From: Cinclus cinclus
Taxonomy: Eukaryota; Chordata; Aves; Passeriformes; Cinclidae
Assembly: GCF_963662255.1 (NCBI RefSeq)
Contig: NW_026912154.1
Span: 62,001 to 126,000, forward strand
Length of the DNA stretch: 64,000 nucleotides
Direction of reading: 5' to 3'
In this document: piece after piece, positions 33,497 to 43,985 of the stretch
Layout of the letters: every line of letters begins with the position of its first letter
Position numbering within the stretch: the first letter of the stretch is position 1
Notes under the pieces: generated by a model
Told to the model about the DNA's origin: nothing
Seen by the model: the letters and a program-made list of their open reading frames with translations, nothing else
Database searches by the model: none
Translations under genes and position numbers: made by a program

Positions 33497-36400
33497 ATGG
33501 GACGTGCCGGAGCCATGGGTGACGGTGACGTGCTGATGATTGCACTTGTCCTGCTGCTGGCCGCTGTGGCTGCCTGCTGGGCCCTTGCCCACTGGCAACC
33601 ACGTAGGCCTCGGTCCCGGACAGCAAAGAGGAGCAAGCGCCCCGGGGTCCGGCCCAGAGGCTCACGGAGGAAGCTGGGAGCCCCTGCGGCTCCCGGGTCC
33701 CGCAGGCCTCGGCCGACCCCCCGCAAGCGGCCATGTGCTCCCGCGAGCCCCCCGGGCAGCCCCTGCAGCTGCGGCCCCTTGGTGGCAGTGGCCCAGGAGC
33801 TGCAGGTTCTCATGCGGCAGCTCTGGGGTCGCAGGGGGACCCGTGCGCCGCTCTACTCTGGGATGTGGCAGGCGTTGTGGAAGGAGCTGGCGAAGCTGGT
33901 GAAGCGAGGCCACCTGCCCTGCTGTGGCTCCTTCGGCTCCTCAGGAAGCCTCCATCCCTTCCAGAGGCTTCTCTCCATCCCTGGGAGAGCCTCCAGCCCT
34001 GCAAGGGTGGCACACCAGCGGACACCCTCCACGCACGCAGGGACCTCAGGCTGTCAGAGACCCTCCATCTCCCAGCCAGGAGCCTCTGCTCTCTCTGACA
34101 GCCTCCATCCCTCGCAGAGGCTCAGTGAGACCTGTCAGCCTGCGGAAGGTGCAGAGCCCGTGGACAGGTCTCCCAGCTCCCTTGGACTGACGGGCACCAG
34201 CAACACGGGCCCAACCCTGCCCGCTGACGTGGCCAGGGAAAGCCCGGTAGTCCTGATGGGAGCCCAGTCCGAGCCAGGGGAGCCTTCCCAGGAGCAGCTG
34301 GCCGAGCAGCAAGCGTCCTGGAGGCAACAGTTGCCGGCCCACAGCTGCCAGGACGCTGTGCCCGTCGTGGCAGCCGGCAACAGCCCGAGCCTGGTGGTGG
34401 AGAGGACCCTCGACACACCAAGGGGGTTCCTCCATCTCCAGGAAGCTGCCCCAGGACAGCCCTCGACCACCACCAAGGCCTCTCTAAGAGCAGGTGAGAT
34501 CTGCCTGGGAGCTGTCTGAGGCTCCCGCGTGGCTCTTGAGGGGCATCCCCCGGCCAGGCCACGACCCCTGATGCCAAAGGCTTCAGAGGCTTCAAAAACC
34601 CTTGTCTGCTTTGCAGCTGCTCCTGGGACGCCCCTGTGCAAAGCCTCGGGCTGTAGCCCCGGCCGCCCTGGGCAGCAGAGTGTCGCCCACGCCGCCGGGG
34701 ACCGCGACGGTGCCGGCCTGCCCCGCTGCACGTCGGCCCCTGCAGCCGCCTCTGCGCACTGCTCTGCCCCAGCCGTGCCACTGCCCGGTGCGCAGCATGA
34801 AGCAGGTGAGAGCGAGGTGGCCCGCGGTGGTGCCGGCCCGCCTGACTCGCGGGTGTTTGTGGGGGGCCCTGGGCGCAAGGCTGACGGCTCTCTCTTGGAC
34901 GCAGGCCAAAAGAAGCGGCTGCAGGATCTGTACCAGCTGGGCCCGCCGCTGGGGAGCGGCAGCTTCGGCACCGTTTTCTCGGGCATCTGCCTCTCGGATG
35001 GGAGCCGGGTGAGTGGCCGTGACGGCCGGGCGTGGGAGCAGGGGCAGAGCTGGGGAGGGCCAGGGCTTGAGCTCAGGCCCCCTCTCTCGATGCCTTGCAG
35101 GTGGCCATCAAACACGTGGCCCGGGAGAGCGTCCTGCAGTGGGATGTGCTGGTGTGTGAGCGGGGCCAGTGGGACGGGGCGGGGTGGGCAGGGATGAGCC
35201 CGGGGCCCCGACACAGGCAGGCGGGGGATGGCGCGGGGGAGCGGGCGTGGGCTCAGCGTGCGGTCCGGGGCACGGTGGGCCTGGGCGTGCCAGAGACCGG
35301 TGGTGGGGCCGGGCAGCGGGCACCTCCCCAGCATCCCCTGCGGCTCGGCAGGAAGCCCAAGCACCAGGGGGGCTGCCCGGGGTGGGGGGCACTGGGGCAT
35401 CCCAGGCAGGGTCAGCGCAGCCCTGTGCAGGGCAGCATGCGGCCTGCTGGAGACATTGTCTCCTCCTCGCAGCCCGACGGCAGGCTTGTTCCAATGGAGA
35501 TCGTGCTGATGGAGAAGGTGGGCTCTGGCTGCTGCTGCATCATCCAGCTCCTCGACTGGTTTGAGCTGCCTCACAGCTTCCTGCTGGTGATGGAGCGTCC
35601 GGAGCCATCGCAGGATCTCCTGCAGTTCCTGCGGGAGCAGGAGTTCCTGTGCGAGGAGATGGCGCGCTGGCTTTTCCGCCAGGTGCTGGAGGCCGTGCGG
35701 CACTGCACCGCCTGCGGCGTCCTGCACCGCGACATCAAGCCAGAGAACCTCCTCGTGGACCCAGAGAGTGGCGACCTGAAGCTCATCGACTTCGGTTGCG
35801 GCACCTTCCTCCAGGAGCGGGCCTTCACACGATTTGCCGGTGAGCCCGCAGCCCGAGCCCCGCTCCCGGTGCCGGGCACCGCACGGCCCCGTTCCCTCCT
35901 GGGTCTTTGGCACGGGGCAGATGCTGTGCCCCAGGAGCCGGCTGCCGGCCCTGCCGACGGGGTCGGGGGGGGGGGGGGCGGGGGGCGCGCTGCAAAAGCC
36001 GGGCCCCAGCCCCTCGGCTGGCCCGGCCCGCAAGGGGGTGGGCTGCTCCGCTGGCCTTCTTTGCCTTGCAGAAGGGTTTCTTGGCTTTGGCCAGTCACTT
36101 GGGGGACGTGGGGTGGCCCCAGGGGGAGGTCGGGGTCGGCGGCGCAGCCCCTGCCCTCAGCCAGGAGGCTGGCGCCAGGCTCTGCAAGGCAGCGGCCTGC
36201 GCCTGGACAGCACCGCCTTTCTCCCCTAGGAACACGCGCGTACAGCCCGCCCGAGTGGATCGCCCTCGGCTGCTACCAGGGCCGTTCGGCGACCATCTGG
36301 TCCCTGGGCGTGCTGCTGTACGAAATGGTCTGCGGGTGCCTCCCCTTCTGGGACGACTGTGATATCGTGTCGGGGCAGCTCTTCTTTGAACACCCGATCT

Positions 36401-36785
36401 CTCCAGGTTGGTATCCGGCCTCGAGAAGGCAGGCCGCGGCAGGCGGCCCGGCATGGCCCTCGCGCAGCTGGGCGCGACGTCCACGCGCCCCGCAGGGCCG
36501 GCCGCAGGAGGCGGCCCGTGCCGACGGGTTTCAGCGCGGCACGCGTGGCCCAAGGAGGCGGCCGTGTCCTGCCGTGCCGCTCTCCCGCACGGGGCAGAGC
36601 GGGTCGGGTCCCGCGGGTGCCGGGGGCAGCCGGGCAGGGCCCTTCTGCCGCTGACCGGCGCTTTCTGGCTTCTCTCCCCAGAGTGCAAACATCTGATCTG
36701 CTGGTGTTTGTCCAAGCACCCCGCGGACAGGCCGCACCTGGAGCAGATCTTCAGGCACCCTTGGGTGCGGGGCGGGCGTTTCTGA
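33497..36785 (+). CDS. Pim-1-like kinase, copy 7 (7 exons)
   Basis: Exons: 33497-34493, 34617-34805, 34905-35008, 35101-35151, 35473-35839, 36230-36406, 36682-36785. First copy with Val at 171 (Met in copies 1-6); also Thr303Arg and, in exon 2, Ala354Val. The kinase core is intact with HRD. Arg635 of the HLIRWCL segment near the C-terminus is Cys (TGC at 36699-36701). Intron 5 is 5 nt longer because its poly-G run is 14 G instead of 9. The intron 4 donor is GTGTGT as in copy 6, and its acceptor is CTCGCAG as in copy 8. Confidence 0.87.
35965..35978 (+). repeat. Expanded poly-G run in intron 5 of copy 7
   Basis: Fourteen G here. The equivalent run is nine G in copies 1, 3-6 and 8-11, and ten G in copies 2 and 12. 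Flanking GGGG and a further G run give a sequence able to form a G-quadruplex. Length may be unreliable because homopolymers are error-prone in sequencing. Confidence 0.75.
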
Positions 36786-36841
36786 TGCCTTGCCGCAGCC
36801 TCTGCAGCACCCAGCGACCACGTCCCACGCAGGAGCCAAAC

Positions 36842-36847
36842 AATAAA
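36842..36847 (+). promoter_or_regulatory. Poly(A) signal of copy 7
   Basis: AATAAA 57 nt after the stop codon. Confidence 0.85.
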
Positions 36848-38601
36848 ACACCCACCAACCCACTGCGGGCTGTCCAGTCTGGTCCTTGTCAGCAGCTTCA
36901 GCTAAAGCAAGCTCTTGGGAAAAGGGGGAATCCCGGTGCTCCCTTCAGCCTTCTTTCTTCAAGGTTTCCAGCCTTTCCTTCGGCACGGTAACTTTGTGTC
37001 TTCCAGCACAGGCCCTCCTACATGGGAGGAGGGGCTTGAAGGGGCCAAGAAAGGCAACACTGAAACAACAGCTCTCCTTTCAAGGGCATGGGGCTGCTTG
37101 GTGACTCCCGAAGTGAGACAAGGCAGGGCTCTGTGTGCATCCCAAGGGCCAGCGGGTGGCAGGGGCCCACACCTTGCTCTGCTCCCAAAGCTGGCAGAAG
37201 GACCAGAAGCACCAAAACGTCAATTCCCGTTGGGCCCTGCTGAACTCTTCCTCTTTCTTTCCCTCCAATGGCCAGCAGGCAAATGCCAGGGGCCAGGGGC
37301 CTCGTGGCAGACCCTTCCTCCTCCTCCTCCCCGGGGAGCCTCCTCACAGGAAGGGGGCGGCCCCCCAGAGCCCAGCACTCACCAGCTCAGCCCCCCCCTA
37401 GAGCCAGGCCGCCGCCTGAGCCCCACGTGCCCTGGGCCAAGTGGGCTTCGGCGGCCGTCCCGGCCACAGCGACAACCGAAGCATCGAGCTTCACCCCTCT
37501 GACCGGAGGAAAAGGGCCAGCCAAACCTCAGCCCGGGGCACCAGGAGAGCAGACTTCACGCTGCAAGTTCCCCGGGGAAAATGGTTTTCAAGGTGCTGGG
37601 CTCCATCTGCGCTGCTCACTCTTTATTGCCTTCGTGTGTAACTCTGAACTTGGGATGAAGTTCTCTTCACAGTTTGGTTAGACAAAACATTCAGTCCTTT
37701 TCCAGCCTGACAAGCAAGGACGTCGTTGCAGCTTCAGGCCCAAAAGCGTAAACAAGGGCCAACTGAAGAAAGCAATGTGGCAGGAAGGAACTTCAGAACC
37801 TAAAGCTGAAATTGGACAATTCACCCCAAGACTGAAAACGGACCCAAATTCATGAGAGTGAGAAAACCTGTGACCGGTCGTCCATCTTGCGTCCATCTAG
37901 GGTAGAGCCACGGCCGCAGCCTTGTAGTGCCCAAGGTGGATCCTTTGAAGGCCTTTTAGTAAACACCTCCTTGATTCCTTGAACACTGGCCGGCCTCTGT
38001 TCCAGGCGACCTCTCCTAAGCATCGCCTTCCCGCTGGAAACCATTGCATTGCAGCCAGGGACACTGCAAAGTCCTTGAAGAGGGCAAGCCCTGCTCAGCA
38101 GAAAGCAAACCACCCCTGTCTGATCCACAGCATTCCCATCCGACACGCGCAACACGTGCCAGCTCGTGGGAAGAAAGAAACCTTATCGCAGTCAAAACCA
38201 CAGCGGTGGGGGCACCATGTGCGCCCCTTGGCAAATGCTGGTTTATTTAGAGCAGAGGCACTGCAGAAGTCAGTGAGCTGCTAAGAAGAAACTCTTGGTG
38301 GCCTCGACAGCCAGCGCAGGAGAGCTGCCCAGAGAAAGAGGAACTTCAGCTCCCTCTGTCTCTGGAGGATGTGCTCAGGCACAGAGCGGCGGGTGTTTCC
38401 AGTTGGGGATGCTGCAGCGTCCTGCGAGCCGTGGCCTTGACGCTGCTGGCACCAGCACTCCTCCTGATGTGCCGCTTGCTCCAGGGAGGGACTCCTTGCA
38501 ACGGGCTGAGCTGCCCTTCTTACTTGCAGGCTTCTTACTCGCCGCCTTTCTCCGGCCACCACGTGCATCTTCAGCCATGAGCCGGTTCTGCTGATCCCTG
38601 C
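36848..38601. other. Intergenic spacer between copies 7 and 8
   Basis: No gene recognised. Carries the extra C near 37392 and the private CAAGGTTTCC near 36960. The hydrophobic 69-codon frame is at 38371-38580. Confidence 0.6.
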
Positions 38602-38707
38602 GGCGGGCGGGGCTGTGACGGCACAAAGGGGGCTGAGTGCTGGCGTGAGGCAGGGCTGTGATGTCCTGGCCCCAGCACTGTGACATCACCGCGCCGGCGC
38701 TATATAA
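38602..38707 (+). promoter_or_regulatory. Promoter of copy 8
   Basis: GC box 38605-38613, inverted-repeat arms 38658-38665 and 38682-38689, TATATAA 38701-38707. Confidence 0.65.
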
Positions 38708-38743
38708 GAGGGGCCGGCCCCCGCAGCTGCCAGTGCAGTCGCG

Positions 38744-41700
38744 ATGGGACGTGCCGGAGCCATGGGTGACGGTGACGTGCTGATGATTGCACTTGTCCTG
38801 CTGCTGGCCGCTGTGGCTGCCTGCTGGGCCCTTGCCCACTGGCAACCACGTAGGCCTCGGTCCCGGACAGCAAAGAGGAGCAAGCGCCCCGGGGTCCGGC
38901 CCAGAGGCTCACGGAGGAAGCTGGGAGCCCCTGCGGCTCCCGGGTCCCGCAGGCCTCGGCCGACCCCCCGCAAGCGGCCATGTGCTCCCGCGAGCCCCCC
39001 GGGCAGCCCCTGCAGCTGCGGCCCCTTGGTGGCAGTGGCCCAGGAGCTGCAGGTTCTCATGCGGCAGCTCTGGGGTCGCAGGGGGACCCGTGCGCCGCTC
39101 TACTCTGGGATGTGGCAGGCGTTGTGGAAGGAGCTGGCGAAGCTGGTGAAGCGAGGCCACCTGCCCTGCTGTGGCTCCTTCGGCTCCTCAGGAAGCCTCC
39201 ATCCCTTCCAGAGGCTTCTCTCCATCCCTGGGAGAGCCTCCAGCCCTGCAAGGGTGGCACACCAGCGGACACCCTCCACGCACGCAGGGACCTCAGGCTG
39301 TCAGAGACCCTCCATCTCCCAGCCAGGAGCCTCTGCTCTCTCTGACAGCCTCCATCCCTCGCAGAGGCTCAGTGAGACCTGTCAGCCTGCGGAAGGTGCA
39401 GAGCCCGTGGACAGGTCTCCCAGCTCCCTTGGACTGACGGGCACCAGCAACACGGGCCCAACCCTGCCCGCTGACGTGGCCAGGGAAAGCCCGGTAGTCC
39501 TGATGGGAGCCCAGTCCGAGCCAGGGGAGCCTTCCCAGGAGCAGCTGGCCGAGCAGCAAGCGTCCTGGAGGCAACAGTTGCCGGCCCACAGCTGCCAGGA
39601 CGCTGTGCCCGTCGTGGCAGCCGGCAACAGCCCGAGCCTGGTGGTGGAGACGACCCTCGACACACCAAGGGGGTTCCTCCAGCTCCAGGAAGCTGCCCCA
39701 GGACAGCCCTCGACCACCACCAAGGCCTCTCTAAGAGCAGGTGAGATCTGCCTGGGAGCTGTCTGAGGCTCCCGCGTGGCTCTTGAGGGGCATCCCCCGG
39801 CCAGGCCACGGCCCCTGATGCCAAAGGTTTCAGAGGCTTCAAAAACCCTTGTCTGCTTTGCAGCTGCTCCTGGGACGCCCCTGTGCAAAGCCTCGGGCTG
39901 TAGCCCCGGCCGCCCTGGGCAGCAGAGTGCCGCCCACGCCGCCGGGGACCGCGACGGTGCCGGCCTGCCCCGCTGCACGTCGGCCCCTGCAGCCGCCTCT
40001 GCGCACTGCTCTGCCCCAGCCGTGCCACTGCCCGGTGCGCAGCATGAAGCAGGTGAGAGCGAGGTGGCCCGCGGTGGTGCCGGCCCGCCTGACTCGCGGG
40101 TGTTTGTGGGGGGCCCTGGGCGCAAGGCTGACGGCTCTCTCTTGGACGCAGGCCAAAAGAAGCGGCTGCAGGATCTGTACCAGCTGGGCCCGCCGCTGGG
40201 GAGCGGCAGCTTCGGCACCGTTTTCTCGGGCATCTGCCTCTCGGATGGGAGCCGGGTGAGTGGCCGTGACGGCCGGGCGTGGGAGCAGGGGCAGAGCTGG
40301 GGAGGGCCAGGGCTTGAGCTCAGGCCCCCTCTCTCGATGGCTTGCAGGTGGCCATCAAACACGTGGCCCGGGAGAGCGTCCTGCAGTGGGATGTGCTGGT
40401 GCGTGAGCGGGGCCAGTGGGACGGGGCGGGGTGGGCAGGGATGAGCCCGGGGCCCCGACACAGGCAGGCGGGGGATGGCGCGGGGGAGCGGGCGTGGGCT
40501 CAGCGTGCGGTCCGGGGCACGGTGGGCCTGGGCGTGCCAGAGACCGGTGGTGGGGCCGGGCAGCGGGCACCTCCCCAGCATCCCCTGCGGCTCGGCAGGA
40601 AGCCCAAGCACCAGGGAGGCTGCCCGGGCTGGGGGGCACTGGGGCATCCCAGGCAGGGTCAGCGCAGCCCTGTGCAGGGCAGCATGCGGCCTGCTGGAGA
40701 CATTGTCTCCTCCTCGCAGCCCGACGGCAGGCTTGTTCCAATGGAGATCGTGCTGATGGAGAAGGTGGGCTCTGGCTGCTGCTGCATCATCCAGCTCCTC
40801 GACTGGTTTGAGCTGCCTCACAGCTTCCTGCTGGTGATGGAGCGTCCGGAGCCATCGCAGGATCTCCTGCAGTTCCTGCGGGAGCAGGAGTTCCTGTGCG
40901 AGGAGATGGCGCGCTGGCTTTTCCGCCAGGTGCTGGAGGCCGTGCGGCACTGCACCGCCTGCGGCGTCCTGCACCGCGACATCAAGCCAGAGAACCTCCT
41001 CGTGGACCCAGAGAGTGGCGACCTGAAGCTCATCGACTTCGGTTGCGGCACCTTCCTCCAGGAGCGGGCCTTCACACGATTTGCCGGTGAGCCCGCAGCC
41101 CGAGCCCCGCTCCTGGTGCCGGGCACCGCACGGCCCCGTTCCCTCCTGGGTCTTTGGCACGGGGCAGATGCTGTGCCCCAGGAGCCGGCTGCCGGCCCTG
41201 CCGACGGGGTCGGGGGGGGGCGGGGGGCGCGCTGCAAAAGCCGGGCCCCAGCCCCTCAGCTGGCCCGGCCCGCAAGGGGGTGGGCTGCTCCGCTGGCCTT
41301 CTTTGCCTTGCAGAAGGGTTTCTTGGCTTTGGCCAGTCACTTGGGGGACGTGGGCTGGCCCCAGGGGGAGGTCGGGGTCGGCGGCGCAGCCCCTGCCCTC
41401 AGCCAGGAGGCTGGCGCCAGGCTCTGCAAGGCAGCGGCCTGCGCCTGGACAGCACCGCCTTTCTCCCCTAGGAACACGCGCGTACAGCCCGCCCGAGTGG
41501 ATCGCCCTCGGCTGCTACCAGGGCCGTTCGGCGACCATCTGGTCCCTGGGCGTGCTGCTGTACGAAATGGTCTGCGGGTGCCTCCCCTTCTGGGACGACT
41601 GTGATATCGTGTCGGGGCAGCTCTTCTTTGAACACCCGATCTCTCCAGGTTGGTATCCGGCCTCGAGAAGGCAGGCCGCGGCAGGCGGCCCGGCGTGGCC

Positions 41701-42027
41701 CTCGCGCAGCTGGGCGCGACGTCCACGCGCCCCGCAGGGCCGGCCGCAGGAGGCGGCCCGTGCCGACGGGTTTCGGCGCGGCACGCGTGGCCCAAGGAGG
41801 CGGCCGTGTCCTGCCGTGCCGCTCTCCCGCACGGGGCAGAGCGGGTCGGGTCCCGCGGGTGCCGGGGGCAGCCGGGCAGGGCCCTTCTGCCGCTGACCGG
41901 CGCTTTCTGGCTTCTCTCCCCAGAGTGCAAACATCTGATCCGCTGGTGTTTGTCCAAGCACCCCGCGGACAGGCCGCACCTGGAGCAGATCTTCAGGCAC
42001 CCTTGGGTGCGGGGCGGGCGTTTCTGA
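38744..42027 (+). CDS. Pim-1-like kinase, copy 8 (7 exons)
   Basis: Exons: 38744-39740, 39864-40052, 40152-40255, 40348-40398, 40720-41086, 41472-41648, 41924-42027. The kinase domain is of the majority type at every site I compared, like copy 3. The extension has Val171, Pro242, Thr303 and His313Gln; Gln313 recurs in copies 10 and 11 but not in the intervening copy 9. The intron 4 acceptor is CTCGCAG, as in copy 7. All motifs and splice sites are intact. Confidence 0.88.
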
Positions 42028-42083
42028 TGCCTTGCCGCAGCCTCTGCAGCACCCAGCGACCACGTCCCACGCAGGAGCCAAAC

Positions 42084-42089
42084 AATAAA
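42084..42089 (+). promoter_or_regulatory. Poly(A) signal of copy 8
   Basis: AATAAA 57 nt after the stop codon. Confidence 0.85.
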
Positions 42090-43843
42090 ACACCCACCAA
42101 CCCACTGCGGGCTGTCCAGTCTGGTCCTTGTCAGCAGCTTCAGCTAAAGCAAGCTCTTGGGAAAAGGGGGAATCCCGGTGCTCCCCTCAGCCTTCTTTCT
42201 TCAAGCTTTGCAGCCTTTCCTTCGGCACGGTAACTTTGTGTCTTCCAGCACAGGCCCTCCTACATGGGAGGAGGGGCTTGAAGGGGCCAAGAAAGGCAAC
42301 ACTGAAACAACAGCTCTCCTTTCAAGGGCATGGGGCTGCTTGGTGACTCCCGAAGTGAGACAAGGCAGGGCTCTGTGTGCATCCCAAGGGCCAGCGGGTG
42401 GCAGGGGCCCACACCTTGCTCTGCTCCCAAAGCTGGCAGAAGGACCAGAAGCACCAAAACGTCAATTCCCGTTGGGCCCTGCTGAACTCTTCCTCTTTCT
42501 TTCCCTCCAATGGCCAGCAGGCAAATGCCAGGGGCCAGGGGCCTCGTGGCAGACCCTTCCTCCTCCTCCTCCCCGGGGAGCCTCCTCACAGGAAGGGGGC
42601 GGCCCCCCAGAGCCCAGCACTCACCAGCTCAGCCCCCCCCTAGAGCCAGGCCGCCGCCTGAGCCCCACGTGCCCTGGGCCAAGTGGGCTTCGGCGGCCGT
42701 CCCGGCCACAGCGACAACCGAAGCATCGAGCTTCACCCCTCTGACCGGAGGAAAAGGGCCAGCCAAACCTCAGCCCGGGGCACCAGGAGAGCAGACTTCA
42801 CGCTGCAAGTTCCCCGGGGAAAATGGTTTTCAAGGTGCTGGGCTCCATCTGCGCTGCTCACTCTTTATTGCCTTCGTGTGTAACTCTGAACTTGGGATGA
42901 AGTTCTCTTCACAGTTTGGTTAGACAAAACATTCAGTCCTTTTCCAGCCTGACAAGCAAGGACGTCGTTGCAGCTTCAGGCCCAAAAGCGTAAACAAGGG
43001 CCAACTGAAGAAAGCAATGTGGCAGGAAGGAACTTCAGAACCTAAAGCTGAAATTGGACAATTCACCCCAATACTGAAAACGGACCCAAATTCATGAGAG
43101 TGAGAAAACCTGTGACCGGTCGTCCATCTTGCGTCCATCTAGGGTAGAGCCACGGCCGCAGCCTTGTAGTGCCCAAGGTGGATCCTTTGAAGGCCTTTTA
43201 GTAAAGACCTCCTTGATTCCTTGAACACTGGCCGGCCTCTGTTCCAGGCGACCTCTCCTAAGCATCGCCTTCCCGCTGGAAACCATTGCATTGCAGCCAG
43301 GGACACTGCAAAGTCCTTGAAGAGGGCAAGCCCTGCTCAGCAGAAAGCAAACCACCCCTGTCTGATCCACAGCATTCCCATCCGACACGCGCAACACGTG
43401 CCAGCTCGTGGGAAGAAAGAAACCTTATCGCAGTCAAAACCACAGCGGTGGGGGCACCATGTGCGCCCCTTGGCAAATGCTGGTTTATTTAGAGCAGAGG
43501 CACTGCAGAAGTCAGTGAGCTGCTAAGAAGAAACTCTTGGTGGCCTCGACAGCCAGCGCAGGAGAGCTGCCCAGAGAAAGAGGAACTTCAGCTCCCTCTG
43601 TCTCTGGAGGATGTGCTCAGGCACAGAGCGGCGGGTGTTTCCAGTTGGGGATGCTGCAGCGTCCTGCGAGCCGTGGCCTTGACGCTGCTGGCACCAGCAC
43701 TCCTCCTGATGTGCCGCTTGCTCCAGGGAGGGACTCCTTGCAACGGGCTGAGCTGCCCTTCTTACTTGCAGGCTTCTTACTCGCCGCCTTTCTCCGGCCA
43801 CCACGTGCATCTTCAGCCATGAGCCGGTTCTGCTGATCCCTGC
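42090..43843. other. Intergenic spacer between copies 8 and 9
   Basis: No gene recognised. Last of the three spacers with the extra C, here near 42634. Private CTCCCCTCAGCC near 42181. The hydrophobic 69-codon frame is at 43613-43822. Confidence 0.6.
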
Positions 43844-43949
43844 GGCGGGCGGGGCTGTGACGGCACAAAGGGGGCTGAGTGCTGGCGTGAGGCAGGGCTG
43901 TGATGTCCTGGCCCCAGCACTGTGACATCACCGCGCCGGCGCTATATAA
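43844..43949 (+). promoter_or_regulatory. Promoter of copy 9
   Basis: GC box 43847-43855, inverted-repeat arms 43900-43907 and 43924-43931, TATATAA 43943-43949. Confidence 0.65.
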
Positions 43950-43985
43950 GAGGGGCCGGCCCCCGCAGCTGCCAGTGCAGTCGCG

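Noticed and set aside
34135..41340. Long minus-strand open frames antisense to the kinase genes (632 and 652 codons in copies 7 and 8, 421 in the others)
   Set aside because: They mirror the GC-rich coding strand, cross the exon-intron boundaries of the real gene, resemble no family I know and vary with single intron indels. They are reading-frame shadows.
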